From assembly GCF_032490495.1 (NCBI RefSeq), contig NZ_JAVYJB010000006.1, forward strand, positions 1 to 64,000: a stretch of 64,000 nucleotides of DNA, in the 5' to 3' direction. Shown here one piece after another: positions 42,549 through 50,985 of this stretch. Numbering within the stretch: the stretch's first letter is position 1; every line of letters starts with the position of its first letter. Below the pieces are notes generated by a model. That model saw nothing but the letters and a program-made list of their open reading frames with translations. It was not told the origin of the DNA and did no database searches. This DNA comes from Pilosibacter fragilis (GTDB lineage Bacteria > Bacillota > Clostridia > Lachnospirales > Lachnospiraceae). The translations under genes and the position numbers were made by a program.

Positions 42549-43729
42549 GATTCAAATACCCCTTTCATGGCCTCAAGTGCCTGATCGATCTCTTCATAGG
42601 TGATAACAAGCGGCGGCAGCAGACGGATCGCGTCCGTTCCGGCTGTCAGGACGAGAACGCCCTTTTCCATAAGCTTTGCAACATATCCGGTGCGCTTTTC
42701 GGGATCCACGATGATACCTAACATGAGTCCCATGCCGCGGACATTCTTCACTGCCGGGGAGTGAAATCCCAGGACTTTTTCTTTGATGTAAGCGCCCTTT
42801 TCCTCAACCTCTTTTAAGAATTCCGGCTTCATCACCGTGTCGAGGACCACATTCGCAGATGCCGCGCTCACTGGGTTTCCGCCGAAGGTGGATCCGTGGG
42901 TTCCCGGTCCCATAACATCCGCGCAGGACTTCGCAGCCAGCACGCCGCCGATAGGCAGACCGCCGCCGAGACCTTTCGCCATGGTCACGATATCCGGAGC
43001 AATTCCGTACTGCTCATAGGCGAAGAGGCTGCCACATCTTCCGATGCCGGTCTGGACCTCATCCACGATGAGCAGGATGTCGTTTTCCTTGCAGAATTTC
43101 GCGACGCCCTGGACAAACTCTTTATTTAACGGCAGAACGCCGCCCTCTCCCTGGATCATCTCCATCATGACCGCACAGCAGGTCTTGTCTGCCTTTGCGG
43201 TTACATCCGCCAGGTCGTTTGCCTTCGCGTAGGCAAAGCCTTCCGTGAACGGGAAGAAGTACTGGTGGAACTTCTCCTGTCCAGTTGCCTTTAATGTTGT
43301 GACCGTTCTTCCGTGGAAGGACTGGATCAGTGTCACAATGGTGTTTCTTCCCTCACCGTATTTATCGAAGGAATACTTTCTCGCGAGCTTGATAGCGCCC
43401 TCATTCGCCTCCGCACCGGAGTTTGCAAAGAAGATTTTTCCCATCCCTGTGGCTGTCACGAGCTTCTCTGCGGCGCTCACCATGGGCTCCGTGTAGTAAA
43501 GGTTGGAAGCGTGCATGAGCTTTTCCGCCTGTTTTGTCACGGCATTTACGATCGCCGGATTTCCGTGGCCTAAGCTGTTTACTCCGATCCCGGAGGTCAG
43601 ATCCACGTGCTTTTTTCCGTCCGCATCCCAGAGCGTCGCGCCTTTTCCGTGGTCAAGGACGATGTCGAACCGTCCGTATGTATGCATGATATATTCTGAA
43701 TCTTTTTTCTTGATCTCTTCCGCTGTCAT
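42545..43729 (-). CDS. argD: Acetylornithine aminotransferase
   Basis: The 394-residue PLP enzyme is placed from the ATG at 43729, which follows AGGAGG; the frame is open further upstream without a better start. Motifs include the cofactor region NSGAEANEGAIKLAR, LIVDEVQTGIGRCG, and the PLP lysine in TMAKGLGGGLPIGG. It transaminates N-acetylglutamate semialdehyde to N-acetylornithine. It lies between argB and argF, separated from argB by about 145 nt. Confidence 0.96.
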   Translation of the reverse strand: MTAEEIKKKDSEYIMHTYGRFDIVLDHGKGATLWDADGKKHVDLTSGIGVNSLGHGNPAIVNAVTKQAEKLMHASNLYYTEPMVSAAEKLVTATGMGKIFFANSGAEANEGAIKLARKYSFDKYGEGRNTIVTLIQSFHGRTVTTLKATGQEKFHQYFFPFTEGFAYAKANDLADVTAKADKTCCAVMMEMIQGEGGVLPLNKEFVQGVAKFCKENDILLIVDEVQTGIGRCGSLFAYEQYGIAPDIVTMAKGLGGGLPIGGVLAAKSCADVMGPGTHGSTFGGNPVSAASANVVLDTVMKPEFLKEVEEKGAYIKEKVLGFHSPAVKNVRGMGLMLGIIVDPEKRTGYVAKLMEKGVLVLTAGTDAIRLLPPLVITYEEIDQALEAMKGVFES

Positions 43730-43873
43730 ATCGTTCCTCCTGTGGCAACTGATTCGGCAGATCCACGCTTTTTCCTGCGTTCTCTCTGCAAAAAACGTGT
43801 ACTCTGGCACATTCCGCGCCGGATACGTTTTCTTACAGGAACCTGCATCTTCACATGGATCTGCGTCTGCCTT

Positions 43874-44743
43874 TTATGAAAACATGGTTCCTACACCTTC
43901 ATTTGTAAGCAGCTCGATTAAGATCGAGTGCGGCACACGGCCATCCTGAATGTTCGCGCGCTCCACGCCCTGACGGACACACTCCACGCAGCAGTTGACC
44001 TTCGGGATCATGCCGCCCTTGATGATGCCCTCCCTGACGAGAGACGGAACTTCCGAAACCTTCAGACGTTTGATCAGTGTGGATTCATCGGACGGATCTC
44101 TCAAAAGTCCTCTTACATCCGTGAGCATGATCAGCTTTTTCGCCTTTAACGCGATGGCAAGCTTCTCAGCCGCTGTATCCGCGTTGATGTTGTAGTTGCA
44201 GGTATCGTCAATTCCTGCGGCAACACAGGTAACTACCGGGATATAGCCTTTTTCCAGCATATCAAGGACGATCTGCGGATTTGTCTTAACGATGTCACCC
44301 ACATAGCCGTATTCCGTTCCGTCCGGATCGTTCAATTTGACCGCCTCAAACAGGCCGCCGTCCATTCCGCTTATTCCCACGCCTTTTCCTCCGGCATTTT
44401 TTAAGAGTGTTACCAGATTCTTATTGAGCTTTCCGCAGAGGACCATCTGGACCGCTTCCATCGTCTCTTTGTCTGTATAGCGCAGACCCTTGATGAATTT
44501 GGACTCTTTTCCGGTCTTCTTTAAAAGTTCCCCGATCTCCGGACCGCCGCCGTGGACGAGAACGACTTTCACACCCACGAGATTTAAGAGGACGATGTCA
44601 CGGATGACCGCCTGCTTTAAATCCTCGTTGATCATGGCGTTTCCGCCGTACTTTACGACTACGATCTTTCCATTGTATTCCTGAAGATACGGGAGCGCCT
44701 CCACAAGGACGCCCGCTCTTGTCTCCGCTTTCAGATTTTCCAT
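43874..44743 (-). CDS. argB: Acetylglutamate kinase
   Basis: The 289-residue amino-acid kinase phosphorylates N-acetylglutamate. KYGGNAM at about residue 28, VHGGGPEIG at about 64 and NINADTAAEKLA at about 190 are present. It carries an N-terminal helix of the kind found in arginine-inhibited hexameric enzymes, so feedback by arginine is plausible. AAGGAG precedes the ATG. The 72 nt before it contain repeat copy C. Confidence 0.97.
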   Translation of the reverse strand: MENLKAETRAGVLVEALPYLQEYNGKIVVVKYGGNAMINEDLKQAVIRDIVLLNLVGVKVVLVHGGGPEIGELLKKTGKESKFIKGLRYTDKETMEAVQMVLCGKLNKNLVTLLKNAGGKGVGISGMDGGLFEAVKLNDPDGTEYGYVGDIVKTNPQIVLDMLEKGYIPVVTCVAAGIDDTCNYNINADTAAEKLAIALKAKKLIMLTDVRGLLRDPSDESTLIKRLKVSEVPSLVREGIIKGGMIPKVNCCVECVRQGVERANIQDGRVPHSILIELLTNEGVGTMFS

Positions 44744-44776
44744 AAATTTTCTCCTTTTTTTCAGATTGCATCAAAT

Positions 44777-44816
44777 AGAATCACGCGCCAAGTCTCACGG
44801 ACGTTCGACTTGAATT
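44777..44816 (-). repeat. Stop-codon-associated repeat, copy C (5' part only)
   Basis: The minus strand begins in the argC TAA with TTCAAGTCGAACGTCCGTGA and continues through GACTTGGCGCGTGATTCT, then diverges before the ribosome site of argB. It matches the first 40 nt of copies A and B almost base for base and includes the AAGTC/GACTT stem. The long terminal stem is missing. Confidence 0.8.
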
Positions 44817-45753
44817 ATAAATTCAGTCCCGCTGTCTCCTCAAGTCCCAGCATCAGGTTCATGTTCTCCACCGCCGCGCCGGAAGCGCCTTTTCCGAGAT
44901 TGTCAAACAGCGCCGTGATGATCGTCTGACCTTCATGTCCATTGACGACCAGTTCCATGCTGTCCTTTCCCGCCATGGTTCCGGCGGCGATCATCGGATC
45001 CTCATATCCGAACGGATGGACTTTTACGACCTTCTTTCCGTCGTAGTGGGCAGCCAGCGCCTCGTGGATATCTTTCGCTGTGGGATTTCCCTTTAACATG
45101 GAGTTCTGCAGCATGACGGTGACTGCCATTCCTTTATAATAGTCATCCACGATCGGGCAGAACACCGGAGGAACATCAAGTCCACAGATCTTCTGCATCT
45201 CCGGGAGGTGTTTGTGTTTCAGGTTCAGACCGTAGATTCTCGGCGTGTTGTAGAGTTCCGGCTTCTCCGGGGACTCGTACTCCGCGATCATCTTCTTTCC
45301 GCCTCCAGAGTATCCGGTGAGGGAAAATACAGTGAGGGGCGTCTCCTTCGGGATCATTCCAGACGCCACGAGCGGATAGACCGGGATCACGAATCCTGAC
45401 GCATGGCAGCCCGGATTTGCTGTGAATTTTGCATGAACGACTGCATCTTTATGCATATCGGAAAGCTCCGGAATCCCGTATGCCCAGCCAGGCGCGGTGC
45501 GGTGTGCCGTGGAAGCGTCGATGATCCTCGCGGAATCCTTCTCCACAAAACTCACCGCCTCCTTCGCCGCCGCATCCGGCAGGCAGAGGAAGGTGATATC
45601 CGCCGCGTTGATGAGTTTCTTTCTCTCATCCGGGTCTTTCCTCTTTGTTTCATCAATTAACAGGAGTTCAATGTCGTCTCTTGATGCAAGTCTGTCGTAG
45701 ATCTGGAGTCCTGTGGTTCCTTCTTTTCCGTCAATGTATACCTTTGGCTTCAT
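44815..45753 (-). CDS. argC: N-acetyl-gamma-glutamyl-phosphate reductase (short type)
   Basis: The 312-residue reductase starts at 45753 after AGAGGAG. It is the shorter ArgC type: the N-terminus KVYIDGKEGTTGLQIYDRL replaces the usual GxTGxxG block of long ArgC. The active-site cysteine is in NPGCHASG. It gives N-acetylglutamate semialdehyde for ArgD. It is first in the operon, behind a promoter covered by ARG boxes. argJ and argA are not in the window, so acetyl-group supply must be encoded elsewhere. Confidence 0.95.
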   Translation of the reverse strand: MKPKVYIDGKEGTTGLQIYDRLASRDDIELLLIDETKRKDPDERKKLINAADITFLCLPDAAAKEAVSFVEKDSARIIDASTAHRTAPGWAYGIPELSDMHKDAVVHAKFTANPGCHASGFVIPVYPLVASGMIPKETPLTVFSLTGYSGGGKKMIAEYESPEKPELYNTPRIYGLNLKHKHLPEMQKICGLDVPPVFCPIVDDYYKGMAVTVMLQNSMLKGNPTAKDIHEALAAHYDGKKVVKVHPFGYEDPMIAAGTMAGKDSMELVVNGHEGQTIITALFDNLGKGASGAAVENMNLMLGLEETAGLNL

Positions 45754-45828
45754 AATTGTTCTCCTCTCGCTCATAGATTGTTCTGGATTCCAGGTTCGTC
45801 TCCCACCCGCCGTGAATTTGTGGGGTGC

Positions 45829-45859
45829 GTTACTGTTTACGCAAGGCGTGGACAGTAAC
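45829..45859. repeat. 31 nt hairpin repeat in the argC leader
   Basis: GTTACTGTTTACGC and GCGTGGACAGTAAC fold into a 14 bp stem with two G-T pairs and a tiny loop. A second copy is at 63012-63042. Direct copies of GGGGTGCG flank this one (45822-45829 and 45861-45868), as would a target-site duplication. Confidence 0.65.
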
Positions 45860-45890
45860 CGGGGTGCGGATGGAAATCGTGAATATTTTT

Positions 45891-45934
45891 TGAATAATTT
45901 TGCATAATTATAACTCTATATGTATAATTATGCA
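45891..45934. promoter_or_regulatory. ARG boxes over the argC promoter
   Basis: Three ArgR-type boxes fit the TGNATNNNNATNCA pattern: TGAATAATTTTGCA (45891-45904), TGCATAATTATAAC (45901-45914) and TGTATAATTATGCA (45921-45934). They overlap the -35, the -10 and the start region. TTGCATAATTAT and ATAATTATGCAA also form perfect inverted arms. Arginine-bound ArgR would block the operon. argR itself is not in the window. Confidence 0.75.
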
Positions 45935-45935
45935 A
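45907..45935 (-). promoter_or_regulatory. Promoter of argCBDF
   Basis: On the minus strand TTGCAT (45930-45935), a 17 bp spacer and a perfect TATAAT (45907-45912) give a start near 45900 and a leader of about 145 nt. Confidence 0.85.
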
Positions 45936-45955
45936 GTATTTTTTTATAAATTTCA

Positions 45956-45990
45956 AAAAGCACTTACCACCATCTGAGGCAAGTGCTTTT
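45956..45990 (-). terminator. Terminator of sigK
   Basis: AAAAGCACTT (45956-45965) pairs with AAGTGCTTTT (45981-45990), followed by a T run on the minus strand. It lies about 40 nt after the sigK stop and upstream of the argC promoter. Confidence 0.9.
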
Positions 45991-46029
45991 ATATCATTGC
46001 AATCTTTTATTTTGGTCCTGCGAAATGTA

Positions 46030-46671
46030 TCACAGGGTCTTTCCGGAAAGCTCATAAAATGCCTCCCGCATATGCCCCACCGCTCGTTTTTCGATTCTCG
46101 ACACATAGGACCGGGAGATTCCGAGCTTTTCCGCGATCTCCCGCTGCGTGTGTTCCTTTGTCCCAAACAATCCATATCTCATGCGGATCACGGTCTGCTC
46201 CATCTCCGTGAGATTCTCCTTGTACGCCTCGTAGAGGATCTTCACGTCCTGCTTGATGATCACAGTCTCAAGGACTTCCCTGTCCCCCGCCTCAAGGATA
46301 TCCAAGAGGCTCACGGTCTCCCCATCCTTATCCGCGCCGATGGGATCGTAGATGGAGACTTCCCTGGAAAACTTTTTTCCGGACCGGAACATCATTAAGA
46401 TTTCATTCTCCACACACTTCGCCGCATATGTGGCAAGCCGCGATCCTTTCTCCACATTGAAGGTATTTACTGCCTTTATAAGTCCTATGGTCCCCACTGA
46501 CAGGAGATCATCCATATCGTATCCGGTCTGCTGGTACTTCTTTATGACATGGGCAACAAGACGGAGATTCCGGTTGATCAGCACTTCTCTCGCTTCCAGG
46601 TCGCCCTCTTTGTAACGCTTCAGGTACTCCCGCTCTTCCTGTATGCTCAGTGGTTTCGGAAATGTCTTCAA
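46030..46671 (-). CDS. sigK: Sporulation sigma factor SigK, without pro-sequence
   Basis: The 213-residue sigma-70 family protein directs late mother-cell genes in sporulation. It begins FPKPLSIQEEREYLKRYKEGD, which aligns with the mature part of Bacillus SigK. Region 2 (NLRLVAHVIKKYQQTG, DLLSVGTIGLIKAVNTF, RLATYAAKCVENEILM) and region 4 (HTQREIAEKLGISRSYVSRIEKRA) are intact. I use the TTG at 46671 with AAGGCGG five bases upstream. A stop lies six codons before it, so no hydrophobic pro-sequence can be encoded in frame. The gene is uninterrupted, with no skin element. Confidence 0.9.
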   Translation of the reverse strand: MKTFPKPLSIQEEREYLKRYKEGDLEAREVLINRNLRLVAHVIKKYQQTGYDMDDLLSVGTIGLIKAVNTFNVEKGSRLATYAAKCVENEILMMFRSGKKFSREVSIYDPIGADKDGETVSLLDILEAGDREVLETVIIKQDVKILYEAYKENLTEMEQTVIRMRYGLFGTKEHTQREIAEKLGISRSYVSRIEKRAVGHMREAFYELSGKTL

Positions 46672-46867
46672 AGAAAGCCGCCTTAAGCTTCATTACCTTA
46701 TTTTATGCGGGCGGATCTGTTCAGGTGCTTTTACAATTTCGATTGTTTTTCCGTTACATCAGGATCTGGATCTGCGGTCTTTTTTGCCTGTATCTCATCG
46801 TATCCGCACCGGGCACTCATCTTTTTGTTAATATTTCGTTTTGTTACTCCTGTTTTTTGCAAAAAAC

Positions 46868-46896
46868 TTGCATATTTATGTCGACAGGAGTATAAT
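46868..46896 (+). promoter_or_regulatory. Promoter upstream of the unknown gene at 46961
   Basis: TTGCAT (46868-46873), a 17 bp spacer and TATAAT (46891-46896) lie about 65 nt before the gene, in very A/T-rich DNA. The rest of 46672-46960 holds no recognised gene. Confidence 0.75.
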
Positions 46897-46960
46897 AAAT
46901 TGATTTTATAAAATTTTTATAATTTTTAATATTTGTATAATAATTAGATTGGAAAATGGA

Positions 46961-47488
46961 ATGCAGTACACGAGAGAATCCGCAATAGAGCGGCTGTTAA
47001 AGAATTACGAACCTTATTACGATATTCACATGATGATCAATGGCGACCAATCCCCGATCACAGCCCGCTGTGATTTTTTTGAGCATTCCGGACAGTATGT
47101 CATCTCAAAAAAGGCGGAATTGTGGTCCGCGGACAATGAGGAATTCCTGTATCTCGTGAATGTTCCGCACCTGACGCTGGATCTTTTTGAAAGCTTAAAG
47201 AATGAGATCCACGAGGATGGCATGGGCCGGATCCATGTTGGACCAGGCCATATGGCTTCCTATATTACGGCAGTCTTTATCTGCGATACCTGTGATGAAG
47301 ACGCAAGGAAAGCTTTAAAAAAATGCCGTATTTACAAAAGTTTTCATTTTTCCCTGCATGGCTGGATGAATTTTCATGCGGCGTTGGTGGAGGTGGCTGA
47401 CGGGAAGGTCACTTCAAACGCAAGCGGTCACCATGTTGCGAAAATTTTGAAAAAAGTATTATATGATACCAGGGGGAAAAGGTCATAA
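46961..47488 (+). CDS. Conserved-looking protein of unknown function
   Basis: The roughly 175-residue soluble protein starts at ATG 46961 (weak GGAAA upstream) or at a TTG four codons earlier. It is predicted alpha/beta, with no signal peptide or membrane helix. Notable points are a central YLVNVPHLTLDLFESL stretch, ICDTCDEDARKALKKC with three cysteines, and a His-rich HFSLHGWMNFHAALVEV. I do not recognise a characterised family. It is monocistronic behind a good promoter, and the DNA that follows is a large structured element. Confidence 0.75.
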   Translation: MQYTRESAIERLLKNYEPYYDIHMMINGDQSPITARCDFFEHSGQYVISKKAELWSADNEEFLYLVNVPHLTLDLFESLKNEIHEDGMGRIHVGPGHMASYITAVFICDTCDEDARKALKKCRIYKSFHFSLHGWMNFHAALVEVADGKVTSNASGHHVAKILKKVLYDTRGKRS

Positions 47489-47662
47489 ATCCGATGCAGG
47501 CTTGCCTGCAAGAGGTTTTTTGACCTTGGACCCCGCCAAAAACATGAATAAGCAGCCATTTTTCGCAGAAAAATGAGCGGATTATGAATGTTTTTGAGTA
47601 TTGTGAGAGCACAAAGTGCGGAACAATACGGTATCAAAGGGGTCAAAAACTTTTGACCCCAA
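47484..47662. repeat. Multi-hairpin element upstream of cstA
   Basis: Stems occur in series: GCAGG-CTT-GCCTGC; CAAAAACAT with ATGTTTTTG, enclosing CATTTTT with AAAAATG; TATTGT with ACAATA; and a perfect palindrome GGGGTCAAAA-AC-TTTTGACCCC (47639-47660). The outer part also pairs AAGGTCA with TGACCTT. This fills the 210 nt gap before cstA. It could be a dispersed intergenic repeat or a regulatory leader. Confidence 0.6.
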
Positions 47663-47698
47663 CATTATTATATTTTAAAAGAAAGGGAGATAGTAACA

Positions 47699-49426
47699 AT
47701 GAATTCATTAGTACTTCTCATCGTCTGCGTTGCCATTCTTGGCATCGGCTATGTCTGCTACGGCGGCTGGCTGTGCAAGCAGTGGGGCGTAGGCGAAAGC
47801 AAAACAGAGACACCGGCCCACACAATGGCAGACGGTGTCGACTATGTACCGGCAAAAGCTCCGGTTCTGATGGGACACCACTTTTCCTCCATCGCAGGCG
47901 CAGGCCCGATCACAGGACCGATCGGCGCAGCCATGTTCGGCTGGCTCCCGGTTACCTTATGGATCCTCGTCGGCGGCATCTTCTTCGGCGGTGTCCATGA
48001 CTTCGGCGCACTGTTCGCATCTGTCCGCAGCAAAGGACAGTCCATCGGAGAGATCATCTCTGCGAACATGAGCAAACGTGCAAAGCAGCTCTTCATCATC
48101 TTCTCTTACCTGACGCTGATCTTAGTCGTAGCGGCATTCGCTTCTATCGTTGCTTCCACATTCGGCGCAGTTTACGATGAGAGCGGCGCTCTTGATATGG
48201 CGAAATCCGCGACACCGGCAACTGTAGCAATGATCTCTATCCTGTTCATCCTGATCGCGATCGTATTCGGTTTCTGTGTATACCGCCGCAACATGCCGAT
48301 GAGTATCGCTTCCGTATTCGGCGTTCTTGCGATCGTCCTGATCATGGCGATCGGAATGAACTTCCATCCGATCTACCTTTCCACAAAGGCATGGATGTGG
48401 ATCGTTGGTCTCTACATCGCCATCGCTTCCGTAACACCGGTATGGATCCTTCTCCAGCCGCGCGACTACTTAAGCTCCTTCCTTCTTTACGCGATGTTGG
48501 CAGTCGCAGCATTTGGTGTCATCGTCGCTCATCCGACCTTCGATTCCACCTTCCCGGCTGTGACAAGTTTTGCAGTTGACAACGGAAACGGCGTTCAGTA
48601 CATGTTCCCGGTACTGTTTACAACAGTTGCCTGCGGTGCGATCTCCGGTTTCCACTCCCTGGTATCTTCCGGTACCACATCCAAACAGCTCGATAAAGAG
48701 ACTGATGCGAAGCCGATCGCTTACGGCGGAATGCTCTTAGAGTGTGTTCTCGCAGTTTTAACGCTCTGTGCCATCGGCTATGCCTACAAGTGGAATGCGG
48801 TTCATCCGGATCAGGCATTAAAGGGCGCGACAGCGATTTTCGGCGGCGGTATCGCTCACATGATCGACGATATCATCCCGGGAAGCTACAGCATCTTAAA
48901 CTCTTTACTGGTACTTACATATTCCGCGTTCTGTCTTACTTCTCTTGATACCGCAACACGTCTTGCGCGTTTCATGTTCCAGGAATTCTGGCTTGAGCCG
49001 GGTGAAACTGCTGCCGACATCAAAGAGGGCTGGAAAAAGGTTATGGTAAATCCGTACTTCGCTACGATCCTCACAGTTGTCCTTGGCATCCTTCTCGGCA
49101 TGAACGGATACGGAAAGATCTGGGGATTGTTCGGAGCTGCCAACCAGCTTCTCGCGGGTATCGGCCTCTTAGCCGTTGCCACATGGCTCGGAAACATGGG
49201 CAAAAACAACAAGATGTTCCTGATCCCGATGGCATTCATGATCATCGTTACGATCACCTCCCTTGCACTCACAGTTAAGAACCAGATCGGCATGATCGCC
49301 GCAGGCGGCGCTGACTGGGGTCCGTGGGCACAGACGATCCTCGGAATCCTTCTGATCTTCCTTGCGATCATCCTTGTTATTGAAGGTGTACAGACACTGT
49401 CCAGACAGAAGGCGGCCAAGGCTTAA
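47699..49426 (+). CDS. cstA: Carbon starvation protein CstA family transporter
   Basis: The 575-residue membrane protein has about sixteen helices. Family blocks are visible: GHHFSSIAGAGPITGPI near residue 60, FGGVHDFGALFASVRSKGQSI near 100, and SGFHSLVSSGTTSKQL near 320. CstA proteins import peptides or pyruvate under carbon limitation. It is shorter than the 701-residue E. coli form, in the range of the short Gram-positive group. AAAGGGAG precedes the ATG. It is monocistronic between the structured element and a terminator. Confidence 0.93.
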   Translation: MNSLVLLIVCVAILGIGYVCYGGWLCKQWGVGESKTETPAHTMADGVDYVPAKAPVLMGHHFSSIAGAGPITGPIGAAMFGWLPVTLWILVGGIFFGGVHDFGALFASVRSKGQSIGEIISANMSKRAKQLFIIFSYLTLILVVAAFASIVASTFGAVYDESGALDMAKSATPATVAMISILFILIAIVFGFCVYRRNMPMSIASVFGVLAIVLIMAIGMNFHPIYLSTKAWMWIVGLYIAIASVTPVWILLQPRDYLSSFLLYAMLAVAAFGVIVAHPTFDSTFPAVTSFAVDNGNGVQYMFPVLFTTVACGAISGFHSLVSSGTTSKQLDKETDAKPIAYGGMLLECVLAVLTLCAIGYAYKWNAVHPDQALKGATAIFGGGIAHMIDDIIPGSYSILNSLLVLTYSAFCLTSLDTATRLARFMFQEFWLEPGETAADIKEGWKKVMVNPYFATILTVVLGILLGMNGYGKIWGLFGAANQLLAGIGLLAVATWLGNMGKNNKMFLIPMAFMIIVTITSLALTVKNQIGMIAAGGADWGPWAQTILGILLIFLAIILVIEGVQTLSRQKAAKA

Positions 49427-49462
49427 GTGCCGGGTAAATGATCAGATATTTTAAGAATTGAA

Positions 49463-49512
49463 AAAGACACGTCATACAGGTTTTAAGTGAAATCTGTATG
49501 GCGTGTCTTTTG
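49463..49512 (+). terminator. Terminator of cstA
   Basis: AAAGACACGTCATACAG pairs with CTGTATGGCGTGTCTTT with one G-T pair, followed by TTTGTTTT. Confidence 0.92.
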
Positions 49513-49674
49513 TTTTACCGGATCTTTTAATCCCGATTTTTCTGTTGTCTGTCAACCGTCCGCCTTTCCATGCGCGGCTTAACTTTGGAGTTTTTCTGCT
49601 GCTCCCCAACCTGCCTGCGGACTGGATGAAATGTCAGATTTTTAAGGTGTCAGCGCACCCAGGACTCATTTACC

Positions 49675-50985
49675 TTATTCATTTCTGATCGCCGCCAACG
49701 GACTTAATTTCATCGCCCGCAGTGCCGGGAAAAGTCCGGCCAGCATACCGATCAGGACCGCAAAGACCACAGCGGATCCAGATAGCCACAACGGGATCCT
49801 TGAGATTGCTCCAGAACCACCCGTCATACTGGAGAAGCTGGCTCCCAGAAACTTATTGATCGCAGCGGAGACGCTGTAGCTTAAGCCAAGTCCCAGAACG
49901 CCTCCCATAAATCCGATAAATCCTGCCTCCATCAAAAACATCGTCCGGATATCTCCAAGCGCACATCCCAAAACCTTCAGCACACCGATCTCCTTCGTTC
50001 TCTCGTAGATGGACATCATCATCGTGTTCGCGATTCCGATCGCTGCCACAAACAGCGATACAGCACCAATGCCTCCGAGGACCGCCTGGATCATATCCGT
50101 CTGCTGCTGGGCCTGTTCGAGCCACTGCATGCTGCTGTAGGCCTCGTAGCCCATATCTGTGATCGCTTTCTGGACCTCCGTCACATGTTCCATATCGTCC
50201 ACATTCACGTAAACCATATTGTAGACAAAATAATTGTAGGGTTTTCCCTTTTTGTTTGTCGGCTGTCCGGGGATCGGATTCTTCCGGTAGATCTTTTTCA
50301 GCTGGGTCTTTAACAGGTCGATATCTGTGTAGATCTGGTATCCATACTCAGAAAGTCCGTTCTCGCCCCCATCAACCAGAGCACAGGCCGGGAAAATATA
50401 CTTTTTCTGGCTGCTTTCATCCCCGTTTCCCATATTCTGGAACATGGTAAAAAACGGCTTGTGTATAAGATCCACTTTGGAAAGATCCTCGCCGTCCCAG
50501 CTTCCCTTTCCGGTCTTGCTGTTATAAAAGTTGTCGGAAACCATATTTCCGACGATAAACTCCAGCGTCGCCGCATTCTTGTCCGGAAGTTTTCCCTCCG
50601 CCAGCGGAATCTGTTCCAGCTCCTCTCTGGGCATTCCCACAATGTTCGAATATCCCTGATAAACTCCCTGCTTCAGATTCACATCTGTCTCCAGAATCGG
50701 GGACACACTCTTCACATGTGGGATCTTCGCAAGCTTCGTCACCGTGGCATCCACGAGGTAATCGTCCTCGGACTGGTTCCCGTATCCGGAACTGATCTGG
50801 ATCCTTGTGAGACTTCCGAAGGAAGCGTAGGATTCCACGGTATTTTCCTTCAGTCCGATTCCGAGAGAGACCATGACTACGATGGAGGCCGTGCCGATGA
50901 CAACACCCAGAACGGTAAGTCCCGTCCTGAGTTTCCGTCTGCGCAGGTTATTGATGCTCATGATGAGCAGATCAAAGAATCTCAT
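49675..50985 (-). CDS. MacB/FtsX-family ABC permease
   Basis: The roughly 436-residue permease has one N-terminal helix (RTGLTVLGVVIGTASIVVMVSL), a large extracytoplasmic domain (about 50-300) and three C-terminal helices, the MacB layout. I start it at 50985 with GGGAATGG upstream; the start lies inside the end of the preceding gene, giving a 14 nt overlap and probable coupling. The extracytoplasmic part is unusually rich in Asp and Tyr. With the ATPase and the surface protein it forms a three-gene ABC set. It probably moves something within or out of the envelope rather than importing sugar; substrate unknown. Confidence 0.88.
   Translation of the reverse strand: MRFFDLLIMSINNLRRRKLRTGLTVLGVVIGTASIVVMVSLGIGLKENTVESYASFGSLTRIQISSGYGNQSEDDYLVDATVTKLAKIPHVKSVSPILETDVNLKQGVYQGYSNIVGMPREELEQIPLAEGKLPDKNAATLEFIVGNMVSDNFYNSKTGKGSWDGEDLSKVDLIHKPFFTMFQNMGNGDESSQKKYIFPACALVDGGENGLSEYGYQIYTDIDLLKTQLKKIYRKNPIPGQPTNKKGKPYNYFVYNMVYVNVDDMEHVTEVQKAITDMGYEAYSSMQWLEQAQQQTDMIQAVLGGIGAVSLFVAAIGIANTMMMSIYERTKEIGVLKVLGCALGDIRTMFLMEAGFIGFMGGVLGLGLSYSVSAAINKFLGASFSSMTGGSGAISRIPLWLSGSAVVFAVLIGMLAGLFPALRAMKLSPLAAIRNE

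Noticed and set aside
46508..46693. ATG-started frame overlapping the sigK start
   Set aside because: It runs out of frame through conserved sigma region sequence. The TTG frame carries the SigK protein.
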